A stretch of 40,729 nt of DNA, from positions 1 through 40,729 of the forward strand of contig NZ_FOCO01000028.1 of the NCBI RefSeq assembly GCF_900110135.1, in the 5' to 3' direction. Shown here piece by piece: positions 17,439-25,007 of this stretch. The position numbers and the translations under genes were made by a program. This stretch comes from Pseudorhodobacter antarcticus. Lineage in GTDB: Bacteria; Pseudomonadota; Alphaproteobacteria; Rhodobacterales; Rhodobacteraceae. How positions within the stretch are numbered: position 1 is the first letter of the stretch; every line of letters starts with the position of its first letter. The notes beneath the pieces are model-generated. The model saw only the letters and a program-made list of their open reading frames with translations. It searched no databases and was not told the DNA's origin.

Positions 17439-18203
17439 CTATTTCAACAGCGGGCCAATCTCATCCAGATAGGAGCGATCAAACTGCGCGAATTCGATCA
17501 ATTTGGCATAATTGTCAAAGGTGACATGCCCATCGCGAAACGTCAGCAGCCCCTTTTCGCGCAACTGGCGCAGCACCCGGTTAACGTGAACCGCACTTAG
17601 CCCAACAGCATCCGCCAGCATGTATTGCGACAGCGGGCAAGCATAGCCCGCCTTGCTGCCCATCCCCACAAGGGTCAGGCGCGTGCCCAGTTCCAGCAAG
17701 AAATGCGCCAAACGCTCGCCCGCATCGCGCCGTCCCACACCGACCAAATGCTCCACCACAATCGCCTCATCGCGCGACGCGGCCCACAGCACCGCAGCGG
17801 CCAGACGGGGGGTCTTTGCAAAAGCATCCAACAGGTCTGCCGCATGAACCTCTGTCACCTCAATATCAGTGACAGGCACGATGCTGTGGTCAGAGACGCG
17901 CAAAAGCACGCTGCGCAGGCCCAGAAAATCACCGGGGATTTGAAAATCAACCACTTGGCGCTGACCATCCGACAGCAGCTTGTAAGAGCAGGCCCAGCCG
18001 GAACATAGGATATAAGCTGCCTGATCCGACTGCCCTTGATCGACCAAATCCCGCCCGGCCACAAAGGTGCGGCGGCGCTGATGCAGACCGTTCAAAACCG
18101 TCACCTCAGACTGCGATAACGCCACGAAAACACCAAGCTTTCGAGACAGGGGAGAGTTTTCCAAATGCACGTCCATTTTTAAGGCCATCCAGGACTTTAT
18201 CAT
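17439..18203 (-). CDS. Crp/Fnr-family transcriptional regulator (no Fe-S cysteines)
   Basis: A 254-residue regulator. Residues about 25-130 form a cyclic-nucleotide-binding-type beta roll (GRDLVDQGQSDQAAYILCSGWACSYKLL, then GQRQVVDFQIPGDFLGL). A dimer helix follows (EAIVVEHLVGVGRRDAGERLAHFLLEL), then a Crp-type winged helix (about 190-222, LSQYMLADAVGLSAVHVNRVLRQLREKGLL). The N-terminal cysteine cluster of FNR is missing, so it should not sense oxygen through a 4Fe-4S centre. The recognition helix also departs from FNR (no Glu/Ser pair). Starts at 18203, 18188 (MALK) and 18176 (MDVHLE) are possible; the first has an AAGG sequence but lies only 17 nt from the FNR box. It may control the small divergent gene. 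Confidence 0.88.
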   Translation of the reverse strand: MIKSWMALKMDVHLENSPLSRKLGVFVALSQSEVTVLNGLHQRRRTFVAGRDLVDQGQSDQAAYILCSGWACSYKLLSDGQRQVVDFQIPGDFLGLRSVLLRVSDHSIVPVTDIEVTEVHAADLLDAFAKTPRLAAAVLWAASRDEAIVVEHLVGVGRRDAGERLAHFLLELGTRLTLVGMGSKAGYACPLSQYMLADAVGLSAVHVNRVLRQLREKGLLTFRDGHVTFDNYAKLIEFAQFDRSYLDEIGPLLK

Positions 18204-18220
18204 GGAAACGCCCTTAAGGG

Positions 18221-18234
18221 CTGATCTGCATCAG
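18221..18234. promoter_or_regulatory. FNR/Crp-type box between the regulator and the divergent small gene
   Basis: CTGATCTGCATCAG on the plus strand, identical to the box at 1599-1612 read on the minus strand. A 19-nt spacer on the plus side leads to GATACT (18254-18259), and an equal 19-nt spacer on the minus side leads to GATAAA (18201-18196). The layout could therefore activate both directions. The minus-side -10 would fall inside the annotated 5' end of the regulator gene, unless its true start is at 18176. A perfect 12-bp palindrome GCCCTTAAGGGC (18210-18221) abuts the box. Confidence 0.6.
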
Positions 18235-18341
18235 CCCGGCGCTGTTTTTTGCCGATACTCTTCTTCCATCCCCTGTGGGATCTTCTGCGGGATGTTCTGC
18301 GGGACCTCTTATTCAGGGCAATTACCGTTGAAAGGCCCACC

Positions 18342-18578
18342 ATGACCAATGCCAATAACAATGCCGGCGTGGCCGCGCTAACAATCTGCGAAGCGCTGCT
18401 GCTGGCGCTGAATGATGCCAAAATCCTGCCTGAAAAGGAAATTCTGGGTGTGCTGCACGACGCCGCAGCCACGCATGAAAACGCGGCTGATGCCGGCGAC
18501 AACACTGAAATGCACAAAGCTGTGGCCACCCTTATCAACGGCATCATCGCAGGGGGCAACTCGGTGCGCAGGCCATAG
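18342..18578 (+). CDS. 78-residue protein of unknown function
   Basis: A small soluble-looking protein beginning MTNANNNAGVAAL, with a helix of hydrophobic repeat LTICEALLLALNDA, the acidic DAAATHENAADAGDN region and a C-terminal helical segment (ATLINGIIAGG). No signal peptide is evident. A frame open to 18249 exists, but the ATG at 18342 is preceded by GAAAGG and begins after the promoter signals, so it is favoured. Its position directly opposite the Crp/Fnr-like regulator, with a shared FNR-type box at class-II-like spacing, suggests it is a target gene. I do not recognise the family with certainty. It resembles small helical proteins found near fnr/fixK-type regulators in alphaproteobacteria. 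Confidence 0.55.
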   Translation: MTNANNNAGVAALTICEALLLALNDAKILPEKEILGVLHDAAATHENAADAGDNTEMHKAVATLINGIIAGGNSVRRP

Positions 18579-18870
18579 CGGCACCGCGTCGGGCGTAAAC
18601 CGTGCTGCAATCACAGCGCTCTTCGCTACGGGATATTGGTTTGGATCACCGCAAGAAAAGCAAAGTGCCCCCATAGGCGCGCCGTGATATAGGAAAGCCC
18701 GCGCCAAGCTATGATGGTTTTTTCAGGCTCGTTGGCGTTCGGACGCAGATCGTGGCACATGCAGTCTTTGTCTTAATATGCGCTTTGTTCAGCTTGGGTC
18801 TTGGCCACAAAATCAAATAGGCCTTTCGCGCCCAACAGAAGGTGTCGAGGTGATGATGGGATGGGAAACG
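18579..18870. other. 292-bp intergenic stretch with no gene seen
   Basis: Lies between the 78-residue protein and the stop of the histidine kinase. No frame with plausible codon use or a recognisable product, no clear terminator, no repeat. Two short hydrophobic frames here are shadows. Confidence 0.6.
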
Positions 18871-20178
18871 TTACCCGCCCGGCAAGTCGAACACCGCCTC
18901 AAACCGGCCCTGCGGCGCAAGCAGGGTCAGGCGGCCTTGCGCGCCGTCTGCTATGGCCTGCACGATGGACAGACCAAGGCCGCTGCCAGCGACGTTGCTT
19001 TGCCCACGTTCAAAACGCTGGGTCAGACGGGCAAGGGTTTTGGGGGACAGCGGGGGGGCCGCGTTGACCACCCGAAGGCTGCTATTGGTGAGGTCCACCT
19101 GCACGCGCCCCGTGCCATGGCGCAGCGCGTTTTCTATCAGATTGCGGGCGACGATAGCAAAGGCGTCGGGGTCCATATCCGACATCACAGGGCCTGATGG
19201 CAGCCTGTTGTCAATTCGGCCCTTATCCGGGGTGCGGTTCAACTCTGACAGCACAAGGTCTAGGATACGGCTCAAATCTGACAGATGGTCGTGGCGCAAG
19301 CGGCCACCTTCGGCGCGGGCCAGTTGCATCAGTTTTTCAGACAGGCGCGTCAGCCGTTTCAGCGCGATTTCAACCTCGCCCGCCCTTTGGCCCGCCTTTG
19401 GGTCGGTCGTTTCGGCGATCAGGCGTTGGGTTTGGGCAAGGGCGGCGGCCAGCGGCGTGCGCAACTCATGGGCGGCATTTGCGGTAAAGCTGCGCTCGGC
19501 GGTCAGGGTGCGGTCAAGGCGTTGCATCAATGCGTTGACCGCACCCGCCACGGGTTTGATTTCGTCCGGCAAATCGCCCGACCCAAGCGGAGAAAGATCG
19601 CGCGCGCCCCGGCTGGCAAGGGCCGTGCCAAACTGGCGCACGGGGCGAAGGCTGCGCCCGACAATCCAGAACACGCCCAAAAACCCCAACGGCAAGATCA
19701 CGATCAACGGCAGGGCAAGCCCGATCAGCATCTCGCGCGCCGCCTCCGCCCGGTGGGTCAGAGGTTCGGCAATCGCGATAGTCAGCGTACCTTGCAAGGC
19801 CGCGTCATAATACAAGCGGTGCGTGGCGGTTTGGCGGAACCCCATGCCGTCAAAGGCCGGGAAGTTCGCGACCTCGGCCGCATGCGAGCGCAGCAAAACC
19901 CGGCCCTGATCGTCGCGCACGATATAGGTGAAAAACTCCTTATGGTCGCGCAGGGTGGCGATGCGCTGGTCGATACCGTCCTCCTCACGCCCCAGAATGT
20001 CCAGCACGGCCAGCGGCAACAGGCGTTGCGCGGTTTCTTCCAGCGCGGAATCGAACACTTCGGCCATCTCGGCCTTCAGCAGCGTCATCGTGGCCCAAGC
20101 GGTCGCCAACCACAGCAGCACCAACCCCGCCCCAAGCGCCAGCGCCAGCCTGCTTTGCAAGGATGACGGCACCCTCAT
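18871..20178 (-). CDS. QseC/PmrB-like sensor histidine kinase
   Basis: A 435-residue inner-membrane sensor. Transmembrane helices lie at about 10-33 and 150-172 and flank a periplasmic domain of about 115 residues of the 2CSK_N (two-component sensor kinase N-terminal) type found in QseC. A HAMP-like linker follows. The dimerisation/phosphoacceptor box FTANAAHELRTPL has His237. The ATPase part includes the N-box NLIENALRHG (about 346-355) and the G-box GSGLGLSIVQAI (about 398-409). The start overlaps the response-regulator stop by 4 nt. The signal is unknown, but the divergent operon suggests it senses something the flavin-reductase system handles, such as a metal ion or redox state. Confidence 0.92.
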   Translation of the reverse strand: MRVPSSLQSRLALALGAGLVLLWLATAWATMTLLKAEMAEVFDSALEETAQRLLPLAVLDILGREEDGIDQRIATLRDHKEFFTYIVRDDQGRVLLRSHAAEVANFPAFDGMGFRQTATHRLYYDAALQGTLTIAIAEPLTHRAEAAREMLIGLALPLIVILPLGFLGVFWIVGRSLRPVRQFGTALASRGARDLSPLGSGDLPDEIKPVAGAVNALMQRLDRTLTAERSFTANAAHELRTPLAAALAQTQRLIAETTDPKAGQRAGEVEIALKRLTRLSEKLMQLARAEGGRLRHDHLSDLSRILDLVLSELNRTPDKGRIDNRLPSGPVMSDMDPDAFAIVARNLIENALRHGTGRVQVDLTNSSLRVVNAAPPLSPKTLARLTQRFERGQSNVAGSGLGLSIVQAIADGAQGRLTLLAPQGRFEAVFDLPGG

Positions 20179-20834
20179 GCCGCACCCAAACGGTAGCCAA
20201 GACCGCGCAAAGTCTCAATCCGGTCGCGGCCCAGCTTTTTGCGCAGGCGGCTGATGTGGACCTCCACGGTGTTGCTTTCCACCTCACTCTCGAAGGAATA
20301 AAGTCGGTCTTCCAGTTGTGATTTCGAAAGGATTTGGCCGGGACGCTGGACAAACCCTTCAAACAACACCCATTCACGGGCGGTTAAGGCCACCGTTTTG
20401 CCACCCCGCAAAACATGGCGTGCGGCCAGATCGACGGTAAGATCGCCAAGCGTGACCAAGGGGTTCGGATTGCCAGAATAACGCCGCGCAACTGCCCCCA
20501 ACCGCGCTGAAAGTTCAGCCAGATCAAAGGGTTTCACCATGTAATCATCGGCCCCCGCATTCAGCCCCTCAATCCGGTCGCTGATTTGGTCCAGCGCCGT
20601 CAGGATGATCACCGGCACCGTGTTGCCAGCCACACGCAGGTCGCGCAAAAAAGGCAACCCGCGCCCATCGGGCAGCATCAGGTCCAGCAAGATCAAATCA
20701 TAACTTGCGACTGCCAGATAATCCCCTGCGCCGTCCAATCGCGTGGCCCAATCAATCGAATGGCCATCAGCGGCGATCTGGTCACGCACCGCCGCCCCCA
20801 ACACAGTGTCATCCTCAATCAGCAGCACGCGCAT
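20175..20834 (-). CDS. OmpR/PhoB-family response regulator
   Basis: A 219-residue regulator. Receiver domain residues: acidic pocket Glu7/Asp8/Asp9 (LLIEDD), phosphoacceptor Asp51 (LILLDLMLPDG), Thr79 and Lys101 (MVKPF). The C-terminal winged helix includes VALTAREWVLFEGFVQRPGQILSK and VEVHISRLRKKLG, typical of QseB/PmrA. The start at 20834 is chosen because the receiver begins MRVLLIEDD. An upstream open frame to 20897 would cross the promoter. It is encoded before the kinase gene. Four CCTGAMG half-sites in the divergent region fit this protein as an autoregulator and regulator of the PepSY operon. Confidence 0.93.
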   Translation of the reverse strand: MRVLLIEDDTVLGAAVRDQIAADGHSIDWATRLDGAGDYLAVASYDLILLDLMLPDGRGLPFLRDLRVAGNTVPVIILTALDQISDRIEGLNAGADDYMVKPFDLAELSARLGAVARRYSGNPNPLVTLGDLTVDLAARHVLRGGKTVALTAREWVLFEGFVQRPGQILSKSQLEDRLYSFESEVESNTVEVHISRLRKKLGRDRIETLRGLGYRLGAA

Positions 20835-20862
20835 GGTTTGCCCCACCCTTATATCTTGCCCC

Positions 20863-20942
20863 GTTATAGCAGCAAACCTGAAGCGGACCTGAAGCACAAA
20901 TCCGCCCCGCTTCAGGCAGGCGTCAGGTTCAAAGGCGATAAG
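20863..20942. promoter_or_regulatory. Symmetric divergent promoter with four CCTGA[A/C]G half-sites
   Basis: Two direct repeats of CCTGAAG with an 11-bp period are at 20877-20894 (ACCTGAAGC at 20876 and 20887). Their mirror image, CCTGAAG and CCTGACG on the minus strand also 11 bp apart, occupies 20910-20927. The centre is near 20902. Minus-strand -10 TATAAC (20868-20863) and plus-strand -10 GATAAG (20937-20942) each lie exactly 7 bp beyond the outer repeat. The 11-bp tandem period is characteristic of OmpR-family response regulators. The arrangement implies regulation of both operons by the divergent response regulator. Confidence 0.7.
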
Positions 20943-20975
20943 GCCTCATCAACACAGCTTGCAGGAGGTGAAGCA

Positions 20976-21344
20976 ATGCAAAACTATATCGGGATCAGCG
21001 CACTTTTGATTGGTCTGGGCATGGCGGGAATGGCTTTGGCGGATGACGATGATTGCCGCGTGCCAATGGCCAACTGGCAACCGCGCGAGGCGGTGCAGAA
21101 GATGGCGGAGGCACAAGGCTGGACCGTGCGGCGGATCAAAACCGACGATGGGTGTTATGAAATCATAGGCCGCGATGCATCTGGCCGCGAGATTGAGGCG
21201 AAGGTGGACCCCGCCACGCTGGCCATCGTTGAGTTTGAGTATGACGACGATGATGATCGTGGGCGCAAGGCCGCCCCTTCAAGCAGCACCACCCCGCCCG
21301 CCAATGGGCTGTTCACCCCCGGCACAAAGCCCGTGGTAAAATAA
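20976..21344 (+). CDS. Small secreted PepSY-domain protein
   Basis: A 122-residue protein with a signal peptide (cleavage after ALA, residue about 22). The mature sequence begins DDDDC and has a PepSY-like alpha-beta-beta unit: ANWQPREAVQKMAEAQGWTVRRIKTDDGCYEIIGRDASGREIEAKVDPATLAIVE. An Asp run (EYDDDDDRG, about 88-96) and a Ser/Thr/Pro-rich tail follow. The two cysteines (about 27 and 60) could form a disulfide. PepSY domains bind or regulate peptidases and reductases. The start has GGAGG 7 nt upstream. It is the first gene of the operon, so is probably the first sensed or regulatory component. Confidence 0.82.
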   Translation: MQNYIGISALLIGLGMAGMALADDDDCRVPMANWQPREAVQKMAEAQGWTVRRIKTDDGCYEIIGRDASGREIEAKVDPATLAIVEFEYDDDDDRGRKAAPSSSTTPPANGLFTPGTKPVVK

Positions 21345-21383
21345 ACAACCCCGCCGCTTTGCCCAAACCTAACGGAGAAACAG

Positions 21384-21848
21384 ATGAATATCCCCCTGAC
21401 TGCACTTGCCCTAACCACCGCTTTGGCCAGCCCGGCACTGGCGCGGCCCGTCACGATGACCACCAATATGGCGCAGTATGGCGGCGATGGGGCCTATCTT
21501 GCGCTGTACGTCACCGATGCCCAAGGGGCCTATCAGGGCAGCCTGTGGATGGCGGGCGACAAGTCGAAATACTACGAACACCTTAGCGATTGGTATCGCG
21601 CCACGGCGGGCGATGCGGCCCAGATTGACGGAATAACCGGGGCAAGCGTTGGCGCAGGCCAGCAGTTGACCATCACGCTGGATCTGGCGGATGCGCTGTT
21701 TGATGCGGGCTATTCCCTGCATATCGACGCGGGCGTGGAGGATATGCGCAACTCCCCGTCCGAAATTGTGGTGCCGCTGACATCCTCCGGCGCGGGGCAA
21801 CCCGTTCAGGGTGCCCGCTATGTCCGCGATTTCACCTATGATTTGTAA
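21384..21848 (+). CDS. DUF2271 periplasmic protein with a flavinylation motif
   Basis: A 154-residue DUF2271 protein. The signal peptide is MNIPLTALALTTALASPALA, with cleavage near residue 20. The mature domain contains GAYLALYVTDAQGAYQGSLWM, the YYEHLSDWYRATAG helix and the DGITGAS motif at residues 82-88. That matches the D-x-x-(S/T)-G-A-(S/T) sequence ApbE modifies, with Ser88 (or Thr85) as the candidate FMN acceptor. The C-terminus (ARYVRDFTYDL) is typical of DUF2271. The start at 21384 has GGAGA 8 nt upstream. The gene lies between the PepSY protein and the reductase fusion. A covalently bound FMN here would be a periplasmic electron carrier. Confidence 0.87.
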   Translation: MNIPLTALALTTALASPALARPVTMTTNMAQYGGDGAYLALYVTDAQGAYQGSLWMAGDKSKYYEHLSDWYRATAGDAAQIDGITGASVGAGQQLTITLDLADALFDAGYSLHIDAGVEDMRNSPSEIVVPLTSSGAGQPVQGARYVRDFTYDL

Positions 21849-21866
21849 GTACGGAAAGGCCCTGTC

Positions 21867-24080
21867 ATGCTGCGCCAACTGCACAAATTCCCCGGACTGA
21901 TCGCGGCCTTGCTGATCGTCACCATGGCGCTAAGCGGGGCTGTGCTGAGTGTTTTGCCCGCATGGGAGGCGGCGATGGCCCCCGCGCTGGACCAAACGCT
22001 GACCGTTGCAACCTTGGCGGAGCGGGTCAGCGCCACCTTTCCGGGGGTGGAGCAAATTCGCCGCAGCCCCGCAGGCCAGATCACTGCATTTTACTTTGAG
22101 GCAGGCCGCCCGGGTGCCGTGGTGATCGACCCCGCGACCGGAAAGGGCATAGCCGATCACGCCCCGTCCGGGCTTGCGCGTTGGGTGACCAACCTGCACC
22201 GCTCGCTGTTTTTGGGCGATGTGGGGCGTTGGACGGCGGCGGCAGGGGCGGCGGCGCTTTTGGTGCTGTCGCTCTCGGGCGTGATGCTGATGCGGCGGCG
22301 GGTTGGCGGCTGGCGGCAGATGTTTTCCCGGCTGCGCGGCCCGGTGGCAGGGCGTTTGCATACGCAGATTGCGCGGCTGTCAGTGGCGGGCTTCGTGCTG
22401 TCATCGGTAACAGCCCTGTTGATGACCGCAAGCACCTTCGATGTGTTGCCAAATGGCACGGCACCTGCATTCCCCGCGCAGGTCAGCGGCCGGATCGGTG
22501 CCACGCCCGGCACCATGCCCTTGTTGCAAGATACACCCGTGCAGGGTTTGCGAGAATTAACCTTCCCCTATGCGGGCGATCCTACGGATGTGTTCGCGTT
22601 GAAAACCAATAGGGGTGAAGGGTTTATCGACCAAGGCACGGGTGCCACCTTGCTTTGGGCGGATGCCGGTTTTTGGCAAAGGTTCAATGAAGTGGTCTTC
22701 ATGCTGCACACCGGCCAAGGCATGGCTTGGTTGGGCTTGATCCTGGGGCTGATGGCGCTGGGGGTGCCGGTTATGGCTGTGACGGGGGTCGCCATATGGC
22801 TGAAAAGCTACCGAGCCCGGCCCCGAATGATCGGCAATGCAGCGGCGGCTCAGGCCGATACGATTTTGCTGGTGGGCAGTGAGGGCGGCAGCACTTGGGG
22901 TTTTGCGGCCACCCTGCACGCCGCATTGCGGCTGGCCGGGCATAAGGTGCATGCGGCCCCGATGACGCAGTTAGATCTGGGCCGCTACAACCGCGCCGCA
23001 CGGGTGATCGTGCTGACCGCCACCTATGGCGATGGGGTCGCGCCCGCCTCAGCCAAGGGGTTTTTGGACCGGCTGGCCGCCCTGCCCCATGCCCCCACTA
23101 TCCCGCTGGCGGTGTTGGGATTTGGCGACCGTCAGTTCCCGCAGTTTTGCGCCTATGCAGGCGATGTGGCGCGTGTGGCGCGTGTGGCACAGGCGAAGGG
23201 CTGGCCCAACCTGTTGCCCATGGCGACGATAGACCGCCAATCGCCGCAAGAATTTGCCCGCTGGGGCCGCGATCTTGGCAATGCTTTGCGGCACGCGCTG
23301 GACCTGGCGCACAGCCCGGCAATTCCGCGCAGCCATCCCCTTACGCTGATCTCGCGCCGCGAGTATGGCACGGATATGCAAACCCCTGCCGCCATTCTGC
23401 GCTTTGCATGCCCACAATCGGCGCGGTTCGACTGGATAGCCGGGCGCGGTTTCGGGCGATTTGGCCCCGGGGATTTGCTGGGGATATTGCCCACAGGCTC
23501 CCCCCTGCCAAGGTTTTATTCGCTCGCCTGCGCCACGCACGACGGGTTTATCGAAGTCTGCATCAGCCGGGTGCCGGGGGGCCTGTGTTCGGGCCAATTG
23601 CTGGACTTGGCCCCCGGCGATACGGTCCAAGCCTTCGTGCGCCCCAACCCCGATTTCAAACCCACAAAGGGCCGCAAACCCGTGATCCTCATCGGGGCAG
23701 GCACCGGGATTGGCCCCTTGGCAGGCTTTGCCCGCGCCAACACAGCCAGGCGCCCGCTGCATCTGTATTTTGGCACGCGCCACCCGGACCATGATCTTTT
23801 CTATGGCGAGGAGCTGGCAGCGTGGCAGAACGCGGGCAAACTTGCCTCCGTGACCACCGCCTTTTCGCGCACCAACACCCGCGCCTATGTGCAAGATGCG
23901 TTGCACGCCGATGCCGCCCACATCGCCCAGCTTATCAGTGAGGGCGCGCAGATCATGGTCTGCGGGGGGCGCGATATGGCCGCAGGGGTGGCCACCGTCT
24001 TGGCCGAGGTGCTGGCCCCGACGAAATGGACACCCGCCTTGTTGAAAGCCGAGGGGCGTTATGTTGAAGACACCTATTGA
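21867..24080 (+). CDS. PepSY-TM / flavodoxin / ferredoxin-reductase fusion (transmembrane flavin reductase)
   Basis: A 737-residue fusion. N-terminal PepSY-TM unit with membrane segments about 10-32, 126-144, 168-188 and 285-312. Histidines in LHRSLF (about 111), LHTQ (165) and MLHTGQG (281) are candidate haem ligands. A flavodoxin-like domain follows (about 330-470; GSEGGSTWGFA FMN loop, TATYGDGVAP). Last comes a FAD/NAD(P)H-binding part (about 495-737) with RFYSLA, the nicotinamide loop GAGTGIGPLAGF, FGTRHPDHDLFYGEEL and a C-terminal RYVEDTY. This is a cytosol-to-periplasm electron route of the sulfite-reductase-flavoprotein type. It overlaps apbE by 20 nt. Near 23163-23195 a short GTGGCGCGT repeat gives VARVARVAQA. 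Confidence 0.9.
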   Translation: MLRQLHKFPGLIAALLIVTMALSGAVLSVLPAWEAAMAPALDQTLTVATLAERVSATFPGVEQIRRSPAGQITAFYFEAGRPGAVVIDPATGKGIADHAPSGLARWVTNLHRSLFLGDVGRWTAAAGAAALLVLSLSGVMLMRRRVGGWRQMFSRLRGPVAGRLHTQIARLSVAGFVLSSVTALLMTASTFDVLPNGTAPAFPAQVSGRIGATPGTMPLLQDTPVQGLRELTFPYAGDPTDVFALKTNRGEGFIDQGTGATLLWADAGFWQRFNEVVFMLHTGQGMAWLGLILGLMALGVPVMAVTGVAIWLKSYRARPRMIGNAAAAQADTILLVGSEGGSTWGFAATLHAALRLAGHKVHAAPMTQLDLGRYNRAARVIVLTATYGDGVAPASAKGFLDRLAALPHAPTIPLAVLGFGDRQFPQFCAYAGDVARVARVAQAKGWPNLLPMATIDRQSPQEFARWGRDLGNALRHALDLAHSPAIPRSHPLTLISRREYGTDMQTPAAILRFACPQSARFDWIAGRGFGRFGPGDLLGILPTGSPLPRFYSLACATHDGFIEVCISRVPGGLCSGQLLDLAPGDTVQAFVRPNPDFKPTKGRKPVILIGAGTGIGPLAGFARANTARRPLHLYFGTRHPDHDLFYGEELAAWQNAGKLASVTTAFSRTNTRAYVQDALHADAAHIAQLISEGAQIMVCGGRDMAAGVATVLAEVLAPTKWTPALLKAEGRYVEDTY

Positions 24081-24999
24081 CCCGACCCGCTACATTTTGG
24101 GCGGCCCGACGATGGGCACACACTGGACGGCACTGTTTCATGCAAATCCAGCGGTTGATCTGGACCCCATTCACGCGGCGCTGGCCCGATGTGTTGACGT
24201 GGTTGACCGCCAAATGTCGACGTGGAAACCGGACAGCGACCTGATGCGGATAAACCGCGCGCCGGTAGGCCTATGGCAGGACGTACCCGCCGAATTGCTA
24301 GCGGTTTTGACCGAGGGTCTCGACATTGGCCGCAGGTCCGGCGGGGCCTTTGATATTGCCATGGGGGATCTGGTGACGGCTTGGAGCTTTGGTCCTGACC
24401 CTGCGGATAGCCGCGCGATCCGGGCCGCTTTGGGCCAAGGGCGACCCAGCGCGCATGAGGTTTTGGAGCTTGACCCCGCCGCCCGCAAACTTCGCAAACT
24501 GGCCCCAGTGGCGCTGGACCTTTCGGGCATCGCCAAAGGCTTTGCGGTGGATTTGATGACCGACACGCTGCGCCGCTTTGGCATCGAAAGTGGGCTGCTG
24601 GGTTTGGACGGTGAGATGCGCGGCTTTGGCCTGCGCCCGGATGGAACGGGATGGAGCGTGGCTGTGGAACGCCCCGATTATGACGCCCGCACCCCCCTGT
24701 CGATGATCGCGCTGCAAGATAGCGCCGTGGCCACCTCCGGCGATTATCGCCATTGGGTGGAGGTTGGCCCCCGGCGGCTGTCGCATACAATGGACCCCGC
24801 GCGCGGCGGGCCGCTGGGCCATACGCTCGCATCAGTGACGGTGCTGGCGAATACCTGCATGGCGGCGGATGCCTGGGCCACGGCGCTGATGGTGGCGGGG
24901 GTGGAAAAGGGCACCAGTTTGGCGCAGCAAAACGGCCTCGCTGCATTGTTTTTGCAGCGGAAAGGTGCTGCGGTGCTGCAAACGCGCGTAGGGTGGTGA
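24061..24999 (+). CDS. apbE: FAD:protein FMN transferase (ApbE)
   Basis: A 312-residue ApbE-family enzyme that transfers FMN from FAD to Thr/Ser of target proteins. Seen motifs: MGTHWTALF near the N-terminus, MSTWKPDSDLMRIN, GGAFDIAMGDLV, DLSGIAKGFAVD (about 155-166), the SHTMDPARGGP loop and DAWATALMV near the end, with a conserved Asp/Thr pair for Mg2+ binding. No signal peptide or lipobox is apparent, unusual for a periplasm-directed ApbE. Either a different start outside the fusion gene is used, or flavinylation happens before export. Its start lies inside the end of the reductase gene (20-nt overlap). Its probable target is the DUF2271 protein. Confidence 0.9.
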   Translation: MLKTPIDPTRYILGGPTMGTHWTALFHANPAVDLDPIHAALARCVDVVDRQMSTWKPDSDLMRINRAPVGLWQDVPAELLAVLTEGLDIGRRSGGAFDIAMGDLVTAWSFGPDPADSRAIRAALGQGRPSAHEVLELDPAARKLRKLAPVALDLSGIAKGFAVDLMTDTLRRFGIESGLLGLDGEMRGFGLRPDGTGWSVAVERPDYDARTPLSMIALQDSAVATSGDYRHWVEVGPRRLSHTMDPARGGPLGHTLASVTVLANTCMAADAWATALMVAGVEKGTSLAQQNGLAALFLQRKGAAVLQTRVGW

Positions 25000-25007
25000 T
25001 CGCCACG

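Noticed and set aside
23163-23195. GTGGCGCGT direct repeats in the reductase fusion as a regulatory repeat
   Set aside because: Only two to three copies within coding sequence giving VARVARVAQA; simple codon repetition.
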